Source: CALBPI01 sp963922335 (GTDB lineage Bacteria; Pseudomonadota; Gammaproteobacteria; Steroidobacterales; Woeseiaceae). Taken from it: a DNA stretch of 64,000 nt. The DNA lies in contig CAWUIB010000002.1 in assembly GCA_963922335.1 (NCBI GenBank), positions 362,208 to 426,207 on the forward strand, written 5' to 3'. Positions 46,090-54,071 of this stretch are shown one piece after another. The translations under genes were made by a program, and so were the position numbers. Position 1 is the first letter of the stretch. Each line of letters opens with the position of its first letter. The notes beneath the pieces were generated by a model. That model was not told the DNA's origin, searched no databases, and saw only the letters and a program-made list of their open reading frames with translations.

Positions 46090-47763
46090 TTACTGGAACC
46101 ACAACTCCGCGAGCGCATTGCCACCAGCGACATCACGCAGTCCGAAGGTCCAGTTCTGGGTCCAGTCGTCGGCGAGGCTCACACCACCGATGATCGTTCC
46201 AGAGGTAGGCGTGATCATCGGATCAGCGCCATCTACCTGCAATGCAGTCGCCTGGATCGAGTAGAAGCCCGGCGTGCCTTCCAACAGCTGGAGGCCAGCA
46301 TCAGCCGTAGCCGTCGGATCGACGACACCGGCAACCGTCGCGAACACGCTGCCATCATCCTGAGCGAAGCTCAGTTCGGTGGTTACGCCGTCCGGGAAGG
46401 TCTGACCACGAGTCTGCTCTTCACAGGCGAAGATGGTGTTGTTGACCTGGAGATCGCCGTCCTGCGCCGCAACCTGCGAGCGGTTGTCGACACGTAGGCA
46501 GTAGTTGTCGTTTGCGCTTGTGGCGTCGTTCGGCCCGTAAGTCGATACGACGAGCGAATCGTTGATGATCGCGAAGATGCCCTCACGCAGACGCCAGCCC
46601 GCGCCCGGATCGTGTGTCGCGGTAGCCGTACCGTTCGCGCTCACGATGCAGGTCAGGTTGTTGATCGTCGGACGAGAGTTGATGCCCTGGGCGATCGTCG
46701 CTTCGACCTCTGCGCCTGTCAGGCCGGAGAACGATGCGATGCCATCAGCCTCGATGCAGTGGTTGCCGTCGGCTTCGTTCTGAATAACCAACGCGTTCGT
46801 GATCGTACCTGCGTAACCCTCATCGATATCGATGGTGTCATCGCGAGCGTAGAGGCCGACGAAGTTAGTGAAGTTCACCGCGCCGCCGAACATCTCGATG
46901 CCGTCGTCAAACGTTGAGTAAACCTGCAGGTTCTCAACAATGGTGTTGCGGCCAACACCGCCGAAGGAAATACCGTTCAGCTCATCACCGTTACCCACCT
47001 GCGCGCCGGTGTGCTTGACGCGTAGGTATTCCATACGACCGGAGCTGTCGTCGTTGTTGTCGCCACCGTACTGTGATTCGTCAAGGCCTGCTGCGCCTTC
47101 CGCGTCGACGTGGCAATCGGTCGTCGCGAGGTCGCCACCAGCGACAGAGCCGGTGTAATCACAGTTGTTCGTGACGCCGAAGCCGTTCACAACCATGCCA
47201 CCCCACTGCTGGACGTCATCAAAAGCAACCGTGCCATTGACGTCCGAAACAGACGTGAAGGTAATCGGTGCATCTTCACGACCCACAGCGAACAGCTGCG
47301 AACCGCGGTTGATGATCAAGAAGTCAGCACTGGTCTGCCAAGCTAGCGTCGCGCCAGCTTCAACAGTCAATACAGGACCGTCACCACCTTCAGCGATGCC
47401 AGCAGCCGCAAGACCTGCGTCGGTGTCGAAGGTTTCGCCGATAAACAGGCTGCCTTCAAAAATATGAGCACCACCGTTCGCCAGTGCCGGAATGGTCAGG
47501 TCGACGGTGATGTTGTTTCCTGCGTCAGAGAAAGACGGTGCGTAAATGCAGTTGGTGCCGTCAAAGGCGCCGCTGATTTCCTGACCACCTGAGTTGGTGT
47601 AGGAAGCGCAGACTGCGTTCGGGTTCTGGTTGCCCGAGTTGTTGGTCGTCGTGTTGTTGCTGTTGCTTACCGACGTGCTTGGCTCGATGTTGATGTCACC
47701 ACCGCCACATCCGGCGAGTACGGCCAGCGCTACCGCGCCGGGAAGGAGGCTCTTGCGCATCAT
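46090..47763 (-). CDS. Exported lipoprotein, partner of the TonB receptor
   Basis: A 557-residue protein read from the ATG ending at 47763, which has GGAG 8 nt upstream and starts a lipoprotein signal (lipobox LAGC). An Asn/Thr-rich low-complexity linker (SNSNNTTTNNSGNQN) tethers a long beta-rich domain of repeated short strands with many Gly, Asn and Asp, suggesting a right-handed beta-helix (LIINRGSQLFAVGREDAPI, GGDNNDDSSGRMEYLRVKHTG, STFDDGIEMFGGAVNF). It is most likely surface-exposed and works with the downstream receptor, either capturing the ligand or covering the barrel, as lipoprotein/receptor pairs do. I know of no named function for this family. Confidence 0.78.
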   Translation of the reverse strand: MMRKSLLPGAVALAVLAGCGGGDINIEPSTSVSNSNNTTTNNSGNQNPNAVCASYTNSGGQEISGAFDGTNCIYAPSFSDAGNNITVDLTIPALANGGAHIFEGSLFIGETFDTDAGLAAAGIAEGGDGPVLTVEAGATLAWQTSADFLIINRGSQLFAVGREDAPITFTSVSDVNGTVAFDDVQQWGGMVVNGFGVTNNCDYTGSVAGGDLATTDCHVDAEGAAGLDESQYGGDNNDDSSGRMEYLRVKHTGAQVGNGDELNGISFGGVGRNTIVENLQVYSTFDDGIEMFGGAVNFTNFVGLYARDDTIDIDEGYAGTITNALVIQNEADGNHCIEADGIASFSGLTGAEVEATIAQGINSRPTINNLTCIVSANGTATATHDPGAGWRLREGIFAIINDSLVVSTYGPNDATSANDNYCLRVDNRSQVAAQDGDLQVNNTIFACEEQTRGQTFPDGVTTELSFAQDDGSVFATVAGVVDPTATADAGLQLLEGTPGFYSIQATALQVDGADPMITPTSGTIIGGVSLADDWTQNWTFGLRDVAGGNALAELWFQ

Positions 47764-47890
47764 GATGCTAACTCCGCTGCTTGGATTAATTTTGAAATGT
47801 CGCAAGCAGTTCCGGACCGTTCCTCTCCTCGAAAAACGGTGAACCCTCACCCACCCGCGATTTGGACGGCAGGAGGTTAGGTTTGATCTG

Positions 47891-47934
47891 TGACGCGTAA
47901 ATGACGCGTTTGTTACGGAAATGTGACGAATGGG
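47891..47934 (-). promoter_or_regulatory. Four 11-bp-phased direct repeats (PhoB/OmpR-like operator)
   Basis: Read on the plus strand, four consecutive 11-bp units start at 47891, 47902, 47913 and 47924: TGACGCGTAAA, TGACGCGTTTG, TTACGGAAATG, TGACGAATGGG. On the minus strand this is GTCA/GTAA repeated every helical turn, as in OmpR-class sites and particularly Pho boxes (GTCAT, then GTCAC 11 bp later). They lie about 130 bp before the lipoprotein start. Control of the lipoprotein/receptor operon by a response regulator is inferred. Confidence 0.5.
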
Positions 47935-47941
47935 GGGTGTC

Positions 47942-47957
47942 TGTGACTTATGTCACA
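47942..47957. promoter_or_regulatory. CRP/FNR-type palindrome
   Basis: TGTGACTTATGTCACA is TGTGA-N6-TCACA, an exact match to the core of a CRP site. It lies between the divergent lipoprotein operon and the solute-binding-like gene (whose ATG is at 48048), so it could act on either. A possible -10 (TTATAG, 47985-47990) for the plus-strand gene gives a centre near -47, not an ideal activator spacing. Confidence 0.6.
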
Positions 47958-48047
47958 AAATAGTGTCAATATTTCATGCACTTGTTATAGCTACCTCAGC
48001 TGTATCAAAAGGGCGTCAAATCTTCGTCAGTGTAGGCTGCAAACAAC

Positions 48048-48881
48048 ATGACTAATCGACCAATACCGCGTGTTTGCGGGGTTCCCGAACATTTCAATCG
48101 AGCTTGGCGAACAATGGGTGCTCGCGGTGTCATCGAGTGGCAGGAGGTCCCGGAGGGCACGGGACGCATGCTGGAACTGTTGTCATCGGGTGACACCGAC
48201 ATTGCGATTCTGTTGACAGAGGGTGCTATCGCGGGTGCAGCGCGCACGATCGACCTGAGCGTCCTCGGGGTATGGGTCGAGACACCTCTGAATTGGGGTG
48301 TTCATGTGCCGGCCGCCTCTTCTTTTCACCATCCGAACGACGTAGTCGATCGGCGGGTAGCCGTGAGCCGTATGGGTTCCGGATCTCATCTCATGGCAGG
48401 CATCTACGCGCGCCAGCATGGCTGGCAGATGCCTGTCGAATACGTCACCGTCGATACTCTGCAGGGCGCGCGGGCGGCGCTTGCCGGGGACAGAGCCGAC
48501 GTTTTTCTTTGGGAGCGCGCGACCACAGCCCCTCTGGTCGCAGCCGGAGAGTTTCGACGGATCGATGTCCTGCCAACGCCCTGGCCCTGTTTTGTTGCTT
48601 GTTGCCGCAGAGCGATCTCTCACGAGGAACGTCAGGCGCTCTCTGCACTGCTCGGGACGGCACTCGACTATGCGAACAGCATGGCTGCAGACACCGATGC
48701 TGTGGCAGCATTCAGCGACGAATACGCACTAGACCCCGCCGAGGTCGCGCAATGGTTGGCACAGACGAACTGGGCAAAGACGGTCAGCGTAGACACTGAA
48801 ATGCTAACCACTGTTCAGGCTACACTGCTCGAGATCGGACTCACCGAGCGTGCGCTCGACATCGACGCATTGATCACATAG
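48048..48881 (+). CDS. Solute-binding-fold protein without signal peptide
   Basis: A 277-residue protein that resembles periplasmic binding proteins of the NMT1/ThiY type (PRVCGVPEHFNRAWRTMGARG, DTDIAILLTEGAI, VSRMGSGSHLMAGIYA, FLWERATTAPLV) but starts directly in the fold with no signal or lipobox, so it should be cytosolic. No transporter genes accompany it. Such proteins may be small-molecule-binding enzymes or sensors. It is followed 11 bp later by a GST gene and preceded by the region with the CRP-type palindrome. Confidence 0.75.
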   Translation: MTNRPIPRVCGVPEHFNRAWRTMGARGVIEWQEVPEGTGRMLELLSSGDTDIAILLTEGAIAGAARTIDLSVLGVWVETPLNWGVHVPAASSFHHPNDVVDRRVAVSRMGSGSHLMAGIYARQHGWQMPVEYVTVDTLQGARAALAGDRADVFLWERATTAPLVAAGEFRRIDVLPTPWPCFVACCRRAISHEERQALSALLGTALDYANSMAADTDAVAAFSDEYALDPAEVAQWLAQTNWAKTVSVDTEMLTTVQATLLEIGLTERALDIDALIT

Positions 48882-48892
48882 GGGGCTTAACG

Positions 48893-49501
48893 ATGATCAC
48901 ACTATTCACTTTCCCGCAAACTCGCGGCATGCGCGCTATCTGGATGCTCGAAGAGGCGGGTTGCGAGTATCAAATCGAGACCATCGACATTCGTGACGCT
49001 ACCGCGAAGACGCACCCGGGGTTCGCTGCCGCAAGCCCGCTGGGCAAAGTGCCCGCCATTGTTGATGGTGACGTCGCGATGGCCGAGTCGGCCGCGATCT
49101 GCCTCTATCTGGCAGATCGATACAGAGACGCGAAACTTAGCCCCGCGGCCGATAGTCCTGAGCGTGGTGAGTTCCTCTTCTGGCTGATGTACACCCCTGC
49201 AGTCATGGAGCCGTGCATGGCCGAGGCATTCGGCACGGCCAAAGCTAACCGGGTGGCCCATGGCTGGGCGGATTTTGACTCGATGATCGATGCCCTGACC
49301 GCGCGCCTCTCAGACAAAACCTGGGTAATGGGTGAGAACTTCTCCGCCGCGGACGTAATGCTCGGCAGTAGCGTCAACTTCCTCCAGATGTTCGGCATCA
49401 TGCCGGACAATGCAGAAGTACTAACCGACTACCTCAAACGGTGCGCCGCGCGCCCTGCATTTCAAGCCGCAGCTGCAGCGTCTCTCCCACCCTCCGACTG
49501 A
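48893..49501 (+). CDS. Glutathione S-transferase family protein
   Basis: A 202-residue GST. The N-terminal thioredoxin fold (LFTFPQTRGMRAIWMLEEAG) is followed by GKVPAIVDGDVAMAESAAIC, the glutathione-binding stretch with Glu-Ser, and a helical C-terminal domain (VMGENFSAADVMLGSSV). It is not closely similar to the GST at 38645-39274. It follows the solute-binding-fold gene by 11 bp. Its stop codon is directly adjacent to that of the convergent GNAT gene. Confidence 0.92.
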   Translation: MITLFTFPQTRGMRAIWMLEEAGCEYQIETIDIRDATAKTHPGFAAASPLGKVPAIVDGDVAMAESAAICLYLADRYRDAKLSPAADSPERGEFLFWLMYTPAVMEPCMAEAFGTAKANRVAHGWADFDSMIDALTARLSDKTWVMGENFSAADVMLGSSVNFLQMFGIMPDNAEVLTDYLKRCAARPAFQAAAAASLPPSD

Positions 49502-49921
49502 TCAGTCGGTTCGGGCAGTCCGGACCCACGCGTTATCGTGTTGAGTGAATCTGGCCTCAGGATAAAAGTCTGTCGCTTTTGGCGCACTGAGCACGATTAA
49601 CTGGCAGTCTGCGGCCAGGCGATTCGCGGTTGCGTTAATCAACGCTAAGCCAACACCCTGGCGCTGCCAACGCTCGTCCACAGCGAGATCCGACAGATAG
49701 CAGCAGTAAGAAAAATCCGTTACCGAACGCGCCACTCCTATCGGTTCATCACCCGCCCACGCAGTCATCAAGATATCGGCATTTAGCACCATCGATGCCA
49801 TACACGAGCGATCTTCGATCGGTCGACGCGCGTCGAGTCCTGAGCGGCGCAGCAGATCGATGAACTGATCCGTATCGAGTGGCTCCTCGTCGGTGTAGAT
49901 GATCTCGGCCGTTTCGCTCAT
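49502..49921 (-). CDS. GNAT-family N-acetyltransferase
   Basis: A 139-residue protein from the ATG ending at 49921. The acetyl-CoA signature is clear (YLSDLAVDERWQRQGVGLALINA) with a downstream QLIVLSAPKATDFYPEARF, where the Tyr is the usual general acid. The substrate cannot be predicted. A terminator for the dps gene lies just upstream, so this gene is probably transcribed from its own promoter or by read-through. Confidence 0.88.
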   Translation of the reverse strand: MSETAEIIYTDEEPLDTDQFIDLLRRSGLDARRPIEDRSCMASMVLNADILMTAWAGDEPIGVARSVTDFSYCCYLSDLAVDERWQRQGVGLALINATANRLAADCQLIVLSAPKATDFYPEARFTQHDNAWVRTARTD

Positions 49922-49962
49922 CGCTATCTCGGTCCCCTGCCCGTAGCCCCGGATCATAGACG

Positions 49963-49993
49963 AAAAAAAGCCCCGACCGAATGGCCGAGGCTT
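49963..49993 (-). terminator. Rho-independent terminator of dps
   Basis: On the minus strand AAGCCTCGGCC pairs with GGTCGGGGCTT (11 pairs including two G-U; loop ATTC) and is followed by a run of T residues. It lies 50 bp beyond the dps stop and before the GNAT gene. Confidence 0.88.
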
Positions 49994-50043
49994 CTTTCAA
50001 TGCTTAACTGTCCCCAAAGATCGTCTCGCATTTACTCAACTAA

Positions 50044-50562
50044 TTACTTGAGTTCCGGGCTCGAGAAGGTTGCTCGCAGCATCCAAGTCGCTTCCTCAAG
50101 TTCGCCGATCATGTCGGTCGCTAAGTCCGCCGTCTTGTAGTCGGTGCTCTCGTCTGCCGCTTTCGCAAGCTTCCGGAAACCGCTCACGACGTTGTCGTTC
50201 ATGGCGACCAATCCTCTGAGCTGGGACTCTACGTCGGCGTCTGCCGGTAAATCCTTCATGCTCGCGCGCTCAAACAGTGTCTTTGCGCTCCGTGGTGCCG
50301 GCATCCCCAGCGCGCGAATACGCTCGGCGATATCGTCCACCCGCTTGAATAAGTTTTCGTAATGGGACTCGGTCAGCTTATGAATCGAAAAGAAAAGCGG
50401 GCCCTGAGTATTCCAGTGTACGATCTGAGTATTCACTAGCAGTCGATAGACTTCCGAGAGTGAGTTACTCAGCTTGTCGGCAAGCGACTCGCGCGCGGCG
50501 CGGTCGATACCCGAATTAAATTCTAGTTCAGTCACTTTATGCTGTAGTACTGCGTTGGACAT
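50044..50562 (-). CDS. dps: Dps-family DNA-binding ferritin-like protein
   Basis: A 172-residue protein from the ATG ending at 50562 (GGAGGATCA before it, an excellent ribosome site). The Dps ferroxidase residues are present in VHWNTQGPLFFSIHKLTESHYENLFKRVDDIAERI (split: His at the HWN motif, acidic pair in the second helix). Dps dodecamers store iron, detoxify peroxide and coat DNA. It is divergent from a MarR gene across a 73-bp region with a perfect palindrome, implying control by that regulator. Confidence 0.93.
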   Translation of the reverse strand: MSNAVLQHKVTELEFNSGIDRAARESLADKLSNSLSEVYRLLVNTQIVHWNTQGPLFFSIHKLTESHYENLFKRVDDIAERIRALGMPAPRSAKTLFERASMKDLPADADVESQLRGLVAMNDNVVSGFRKLAKAADESTDYKTADLATDMIGELEEATWMLRATFSSPELK

Positions 50563-50602
50563 TGATCCTCCGTGTTGCCAAATGAGCATAAACAATAGCA
50601 CA

Positions 50603-50624
50603 ATAGTTGCGTTATCGCAAATAT
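50603..50624. promoter_or_regulatory. MarR-type palindromic operator between dps and marR
   Basis: TTGCG-TTAT-CGCAA (50607-50620) is a perfect inverted repeat, extended outward by ATA and TAT to 22 bp with one mismatch. On the minus strand TTGCGA could also serve as the -35 of dps, with TATTGT 17 bp on as -10. Its position would allow one bound MarR dimer to control both divergent genes. Confidence 0.65.
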
Positions 50625-50635
50625 AGAGAAAGAAC

Positions 50636-50974
50636 ATGGCAAAGCCGACAGACTTTCTGGAGTTTCTGAAGTACGCCCGGGATAACCTTGCGCCAGACGT
50701 AACAGTACAAAGGCTACTGGTGCTTTTACATGTCGCTCAAAACGAGGGGTTAAGCCAAAACGAGCTTGCTGAGCAGCTGGAGGGCATCAGCACGACAGCC
50801 CTTTCTCGCAATCTCGCTGACCTGTCCGCGATCAACAGCCGCAAGGCTGCTGGGCCCGGTTTAATTGAGCAGCATCTCGACCCTGATAACCTACGCAAGA
50901 AGCGTATTTTCCTGACTGATAAAGGACAACGCTTCCTGCGTCGGTGGCAGCGCTTTCTTCCTGACGACTCATGA
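50636..50974 (+). CDS. MarR-family winged-helix regulator
   Basis: A short regulator of 112 residues with one winged HTH: NLAPDVTVQRLLVLLHVAQ, then GLSQNELAEQLEGISTTALSRNLADLSA and the wing HLDPDNLRKKRIFLTDKGQRFLR. It lacks long dimerisation helices found in full MarR proteins. It is divergent from dps and overlaps sdaA by 4 bp. Peroxide sensing by cysteine is unlikely, because no cysteine is present. Confidence 0.85.
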   Translation: MAKPTDFLEFLKYARDNLAPDVTVQRLLVLLHVAQNEGLSQNELAEQLEGISTTALSRNLADLSAINSRKAAGPGLIEQHLDPDNLRKKRIFLTDKGQRFLRRWQRFLPDDS

Positions 50975-52368
50975 CCATCAGCGTCTTCCATCTCTTCAAG
51001 ATCGGTATTGGCCCCTCGAGCTCTCACACAGTCGGGCCGATGCTGGCATCGGCTCAGTTCGTAGCGGCACTGCGCGAGAACGCGATCCTGCACCGCGTCC
51101 ATCGCATGACAGCACACCTGTACGGATCGCTCGGCGCCACCGGGCGCGGCCATGGCACCCACAAGGCGGTTCAGCTCGGCCTGATGGGAAAAGCGCCGGA
51201 CAGCGTCGATCCGGATGCTATTCCTGCGCTGCTTGAGACGGTTGAGACTACTAGTCGCCTCGATCTCGGTGGCGAGCACACCATTAGCTTCTCGCCAAAG
51301 CGCGATCTGAAGTTCATGGTGCGCAAGCAGCTTCCCTACCACCCCAACGGCATGCGTCTGACAGCGAGCGACAAGTCCGGGGAAACACTCCTTGAGCGCG
51401 CCTACTATTCCATTGGTGGTGGTTTCGTAGTCGATGAGGCGCAGGCGCTGGAGGGCAACATCGTCGCCGCCAAGGTGGACCAGCCCTACCCGTTCACTAC
51501 CGCGGCCGAATTGATGAACCATTGCCAGACGCATGATCTCTCAATCTCCGACATCATGCGTGCCAATGAGCGGGCGTGGCGTACCGACGACGAGATCGAT
51601 GCGGACCTCGATGCGATCTGGGAAACCATGCAGGCCTGCGTCGAACGCGGCTGTGGTCAGGCCGGCGTATTGCCTGGCCTTAAGGTGAAACGACGCGCAG
51701 CGGCGATGTACGACCAATTACGTGCACGCCCGGAAGCTGCGCTTTCCGATCCTCTATCGATTATGGATTGGGTCAATCTCTATGCATTGGCCGTGAATGA
51801 GGAAAATGCTGCAGGTGGTCGCGTCGTGACCGCGCCCACCAACGGGGCGGCTGGCATCGTGCCCGCCGTGTTGCACTACTATCGTCGGTTTTGTCCCGGT
51901 GCGACACGAGATGGCATCCACCGCTTCCTGCTGACCTGCGGTGCTATCGGGATCCTGTTCAAGGAAAACGCGTCCATCAGTGGCGCTGAAGTCGGATGCC
52001 AGGGCGAAGTCGGCTCCGCCTGCTCGATGGCAGCGGGCGCTCTGACAGAGGTGCTGGGCGGTACACCGGCGCAGTGTGAGAACGCAGCGGAGATCGCGAT
52101 GGAACACAACCTCGGCCTGACCTGCGACCCCATTGCGGGCCTCGTACAAGTGCCTTGTATCGAGCGAAACGCCATGGCGTCGATCAAAGCGATCAACGCT
52201 TCACGGCTCGCTATGCGTGGCGACGGTGATCACATGGTGTCGCTCGACAAGGTCATCGAAACCATGCGTGAAACGGGTCGCGATATGCAAGCTAAATACA
52301 AGGAGACCGCGCGCGGGGGGCTCGCCGCAAGCGTCGTCGAGGTTCCTGTGAATTTCGTAGACTGCTAG
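50971..52368 (+). CDS. sdaA: L-serine ammonia-lyase, iron-sulfur type
   Basis: A 465-residue single-chain L-serine dehydratase, which makes pyruvate and ammonia from serine using a [4Fe-4S] cluster. The N-terminus (FHLFKIGIGPSSSHTVGPM) is characteristic, and the cluster cysteines lie in LTCGAIG, SACSMAAGAL and LTCDPIAGLVQVPC. It starts at an ATG overlapping the marR stop by 4 bp, so the two form an operon. Coupling to an oxidative-stress-type regulator may reflect the oxygen sensitivity of the cluster; that is inference. Confidence 0.95.
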   Translation: MTISVFHLFKIGIGPSSSHTVGPMLASAQFVAALRENAILHRVHRMTAHLYGSLGATGRGHGTHKAVQLGLMGKAPDSVDPDAIPALLETVETTSRLDLGGEHTISFSPKRDLKFMVRKQLPYHPNGMRLTASDKSGETLLERAYYSIGGGFVVDEAQALEGNIVAAKVDQPYPFTTAAELMNHCQTHDLSISDIMRANERAWRTDDEIDADLDAIWETMQACVERGCGQAGVLPGLKVKRRAAAMYDQLRARPEAALSDPLSIMDWVNLYALAVNEENAAGGRVVTAPTNGAAGIVPAVLHYYRRFCPGATRDGIHRFLLTCGAIGILFKENASISGAEVGCQGEVGSACSMAAGALTEVLGGTPAQCENAAEIAMEHNLGLTCDPIAGLVQVPCIERNAMASIKAINASRLAMRGDGDHMVSLDKVIETMRETGRDMQAKYKETARGGLAASVVEVPVNFVDC

Positions 52369-53738
52369 CGCAAGTACTGCGACAGGAACGGATTCAGCAT
52401 CCGGCCTTCTGGATCCATACGCCGGCGAATCTTGCGGAAGAACTCAAGGCGGCTGCCTAGCGCTACCGATGTGTGGCTCGGATCCGCGCTGCGCGTCTGA
52501 TTCAAAAGTGGCGTACCACCCCATTTCTGAGCGAACTCGCCAAGATCCATAACAAAGTCTTCCCACAATGGATGTGGGCTGCTCACAAACCGAAGCGCGA
52601 ACACGGGTCTGTCGAAACTCGGCGAAAGCAGCGCGCTGCGATCAGTGGGCAACCTGAAGCCCACGACCGGCATATCACAGCGGAATTTGTGCGCGGTGTA
52701 GTAGTCAGCTGCGAAGGTTCGATAGGCCATCAACAACATGCCAACTTCCTCCGCAGGGAAGCACCATGTGGTGTACTCCAGTGGTGGACCGGCGAATTTA
52801 CCGCTGCCCTGATCTCTGAACTCCACAGAGTTGAAGCCACCTGCCGTTAATGTGCTGGTGAGCAACGACTGGGTCATGCCGTGCAACCCATCCACAAGGC
52901 TATACCGCAAACTGGGAATCGGCACGATCCTGCCAAGCTTGTTGCAAATGGAAGGCAAGACGGTTGTCTCGCCCAGCTCTTTAAGCTTCCACGGTAATTT
53001 TCGCACACGTCGCGCACCGTCTTCCTCGGTGCGCCTGAGCTCGGTAAACACCACGTCCTTGAACGGCAGGTAAAAGAACTTCAGACCGAGGGGTTGATTC
53101 ACAAGCACACGGGCTGCCCGCCCGAATGTTTCCACGTCCATGCGCCGCTGCTTCAACACGAACTGCTCTTGCGGGCGCACCTTGAAGGTCACGCTGGCAA
53201 TGATGCCAAGCGAGCCAAAGCTGATGCGCATCGCATTCAGCAGGTTGTCCTTGTCTGCATCGACCTCCATCAAGCGGCCTGTGGGCAGGACCACCTGCAT
53301 CGCAACAGCCTGCGACGCGATGAACGCTGTGGTTCCGTCATGAGATGGACCGAAGCAACCGCTTGCAACCGCACCGCCAACGGTTCGATTAACGAGATCG
53401 AGCGCGCCGGCAATTTCGAGGCCATCCTCCGCGAGATGATCTGCCAACTCACGCAGGGTTACGCCGGCGTCGCAGGTGATAGTGTCGTTTTTGACCCGCC
53501 CGATGTGGCGCATCTCGGTCATATCGACAACGGTACCGCCTACGGCCGCCGTGCAACCTGTGCAGCTACTGTTGGCACCCATGGGTCGAATCGGCGTTGG
53601 ATAAGCCGATGCAGGATCCATGATTGCCAGCAGCTCTTTAAGTGATCGAGGCACCACGACACCTGGCTGAGGCCTCGCATCACGCGCACTCGCTGATGCG
53701 CCTCGCCCTTGTGATCCGTTTCTGTCGCGACTCCCCAT
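52365..53738 (-). CDS. FAD-binding oxidase, sugar-lactone oxidase-like
   Basis: A 457-residue flavoenzyme. The N-terminal PCMH-type FAD domain (RPMGANSSCTGCTAAVGGTVVDM, CDAGVTLRELADHLAEDGL, GGAVASGCFGPSHDGT) is followed by the C-terminal ALO-type domain ending RRRMDPEGRMLNPFLSQYL. Relatives oxidise sugar lactones (gulonolactone, arabinonolactone). The substrate here is unknown. The gene has GGGAG 6 nt before the ATG. Its long leader contains a class-I cyclic-di-GMP riboswitch, so its expression is probably tied to the second messenger. It meets sdaA tail to tail with a 4-bp overlap. Confidence 0.85.
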   Translation of the reverse strand: MGSRDRNGSQGRGASASARDARPQPGVVVPRSLKELLAIMDPASAYPTPIRPMGANSSCTGCTAAVGGTVVDMTEMRHIGRVKNDTITCDAGVTLRELADHLAEDGLEIAGALDLVNRTVGGAVASGCFGPSHDGTTAFIASQAVAMQVVLPTGRLMEVDADKDNLLNAMRISFGSLGIIASVTFKVRPQEQFVLKQRRMDVETFGRAARVLVNQPLGLKFFYLPFKDVVFTELRRTEEDGARRVRKLPWKLKELGETTVLPSICNKLGRIVPIPSLRYSLVDGLHGMTQSLLTSTLTAGGFNSVEFRDQGSGKFAGPPLEYTTWCFPAEEVGMLLMAYRTFAADYYTAHKFRCDMPVVGFRLPTDRSALLSPSFDRPVFALRFVSSPHPLWEDFVMDLGEFAQKWGGTPLLNQTRSADPSHTSVALGSRLEFFRKIRRRMDPEGRMLNPFLSQYLR

Positions 53739-53844
53739 GCCGTACTCCCGTGCTGGCAGTGTTTATGCACACACAGACCTCGTGAGACTCGGACGACTGG
53801 GAAAGCGGAAGACGCGGTTTCGCGTCACTGGTTATCGGATGGCG

Positions 53845-53940
53845 AATGCCGTTCCGGCAACCCCGCTGCCCTAGACTCCATGTCCTTAGACCGGTGGTTT
53901 TGCGACCCGCGTTTTCACGCGGTGTGCCTTTGAGTCCAAG
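53845..53940 (-). ncRNA. Cyclic-di-GMP-I (GEMM-I) riboswitch
   Basis: In the 332-bp gap before the FAD oxidase the minus strand reads AAAGGCACACC, a hairpin with GAAA tetraloop (GCGT-GAAA-ACGC, tetraloop at plus 53913-53916), then GTCGCAAAACCACCGGTCTA and, after a short stem, TAGGGCAGCGGGGTTGCCG. These parts and their order match the GEMM-I aptamer (compare V. cholerae Vc2: GGGACGCAAAGCC and GGUAGCGGGGUUACC). A TCTAAG/CATGG segment may serve as the tetraloop receptor. Between aptamer and ATG is a GACGCG-AAAC-CGCGTC hairpin with only a weak T-rich tail, a possible expression platform. A promoter is not resolved; the remaining 130 bp toward the receptor gene hold nothing else I can identify. 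Confidence 0.85.
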
Positions 53941-54071
53941 CTGTCATAAGGCGTTAATCGGTGTCAACGCAGAAAGCGAAAGCTGAGAACCGGCACTCGG
54001 AACTTAAGAATTTATGTAAAACGCAGGCGTAGTTCTGATCCAGCCAGCACATATACTGGTGCCGCTTCTGC

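Noticed and set aside
47881..48047. CRISPR-like short repeats
   Set aside because: The repeats are 11 bp, directly adjacent and without spacers, so they fit an operator, not a CRISPR array.
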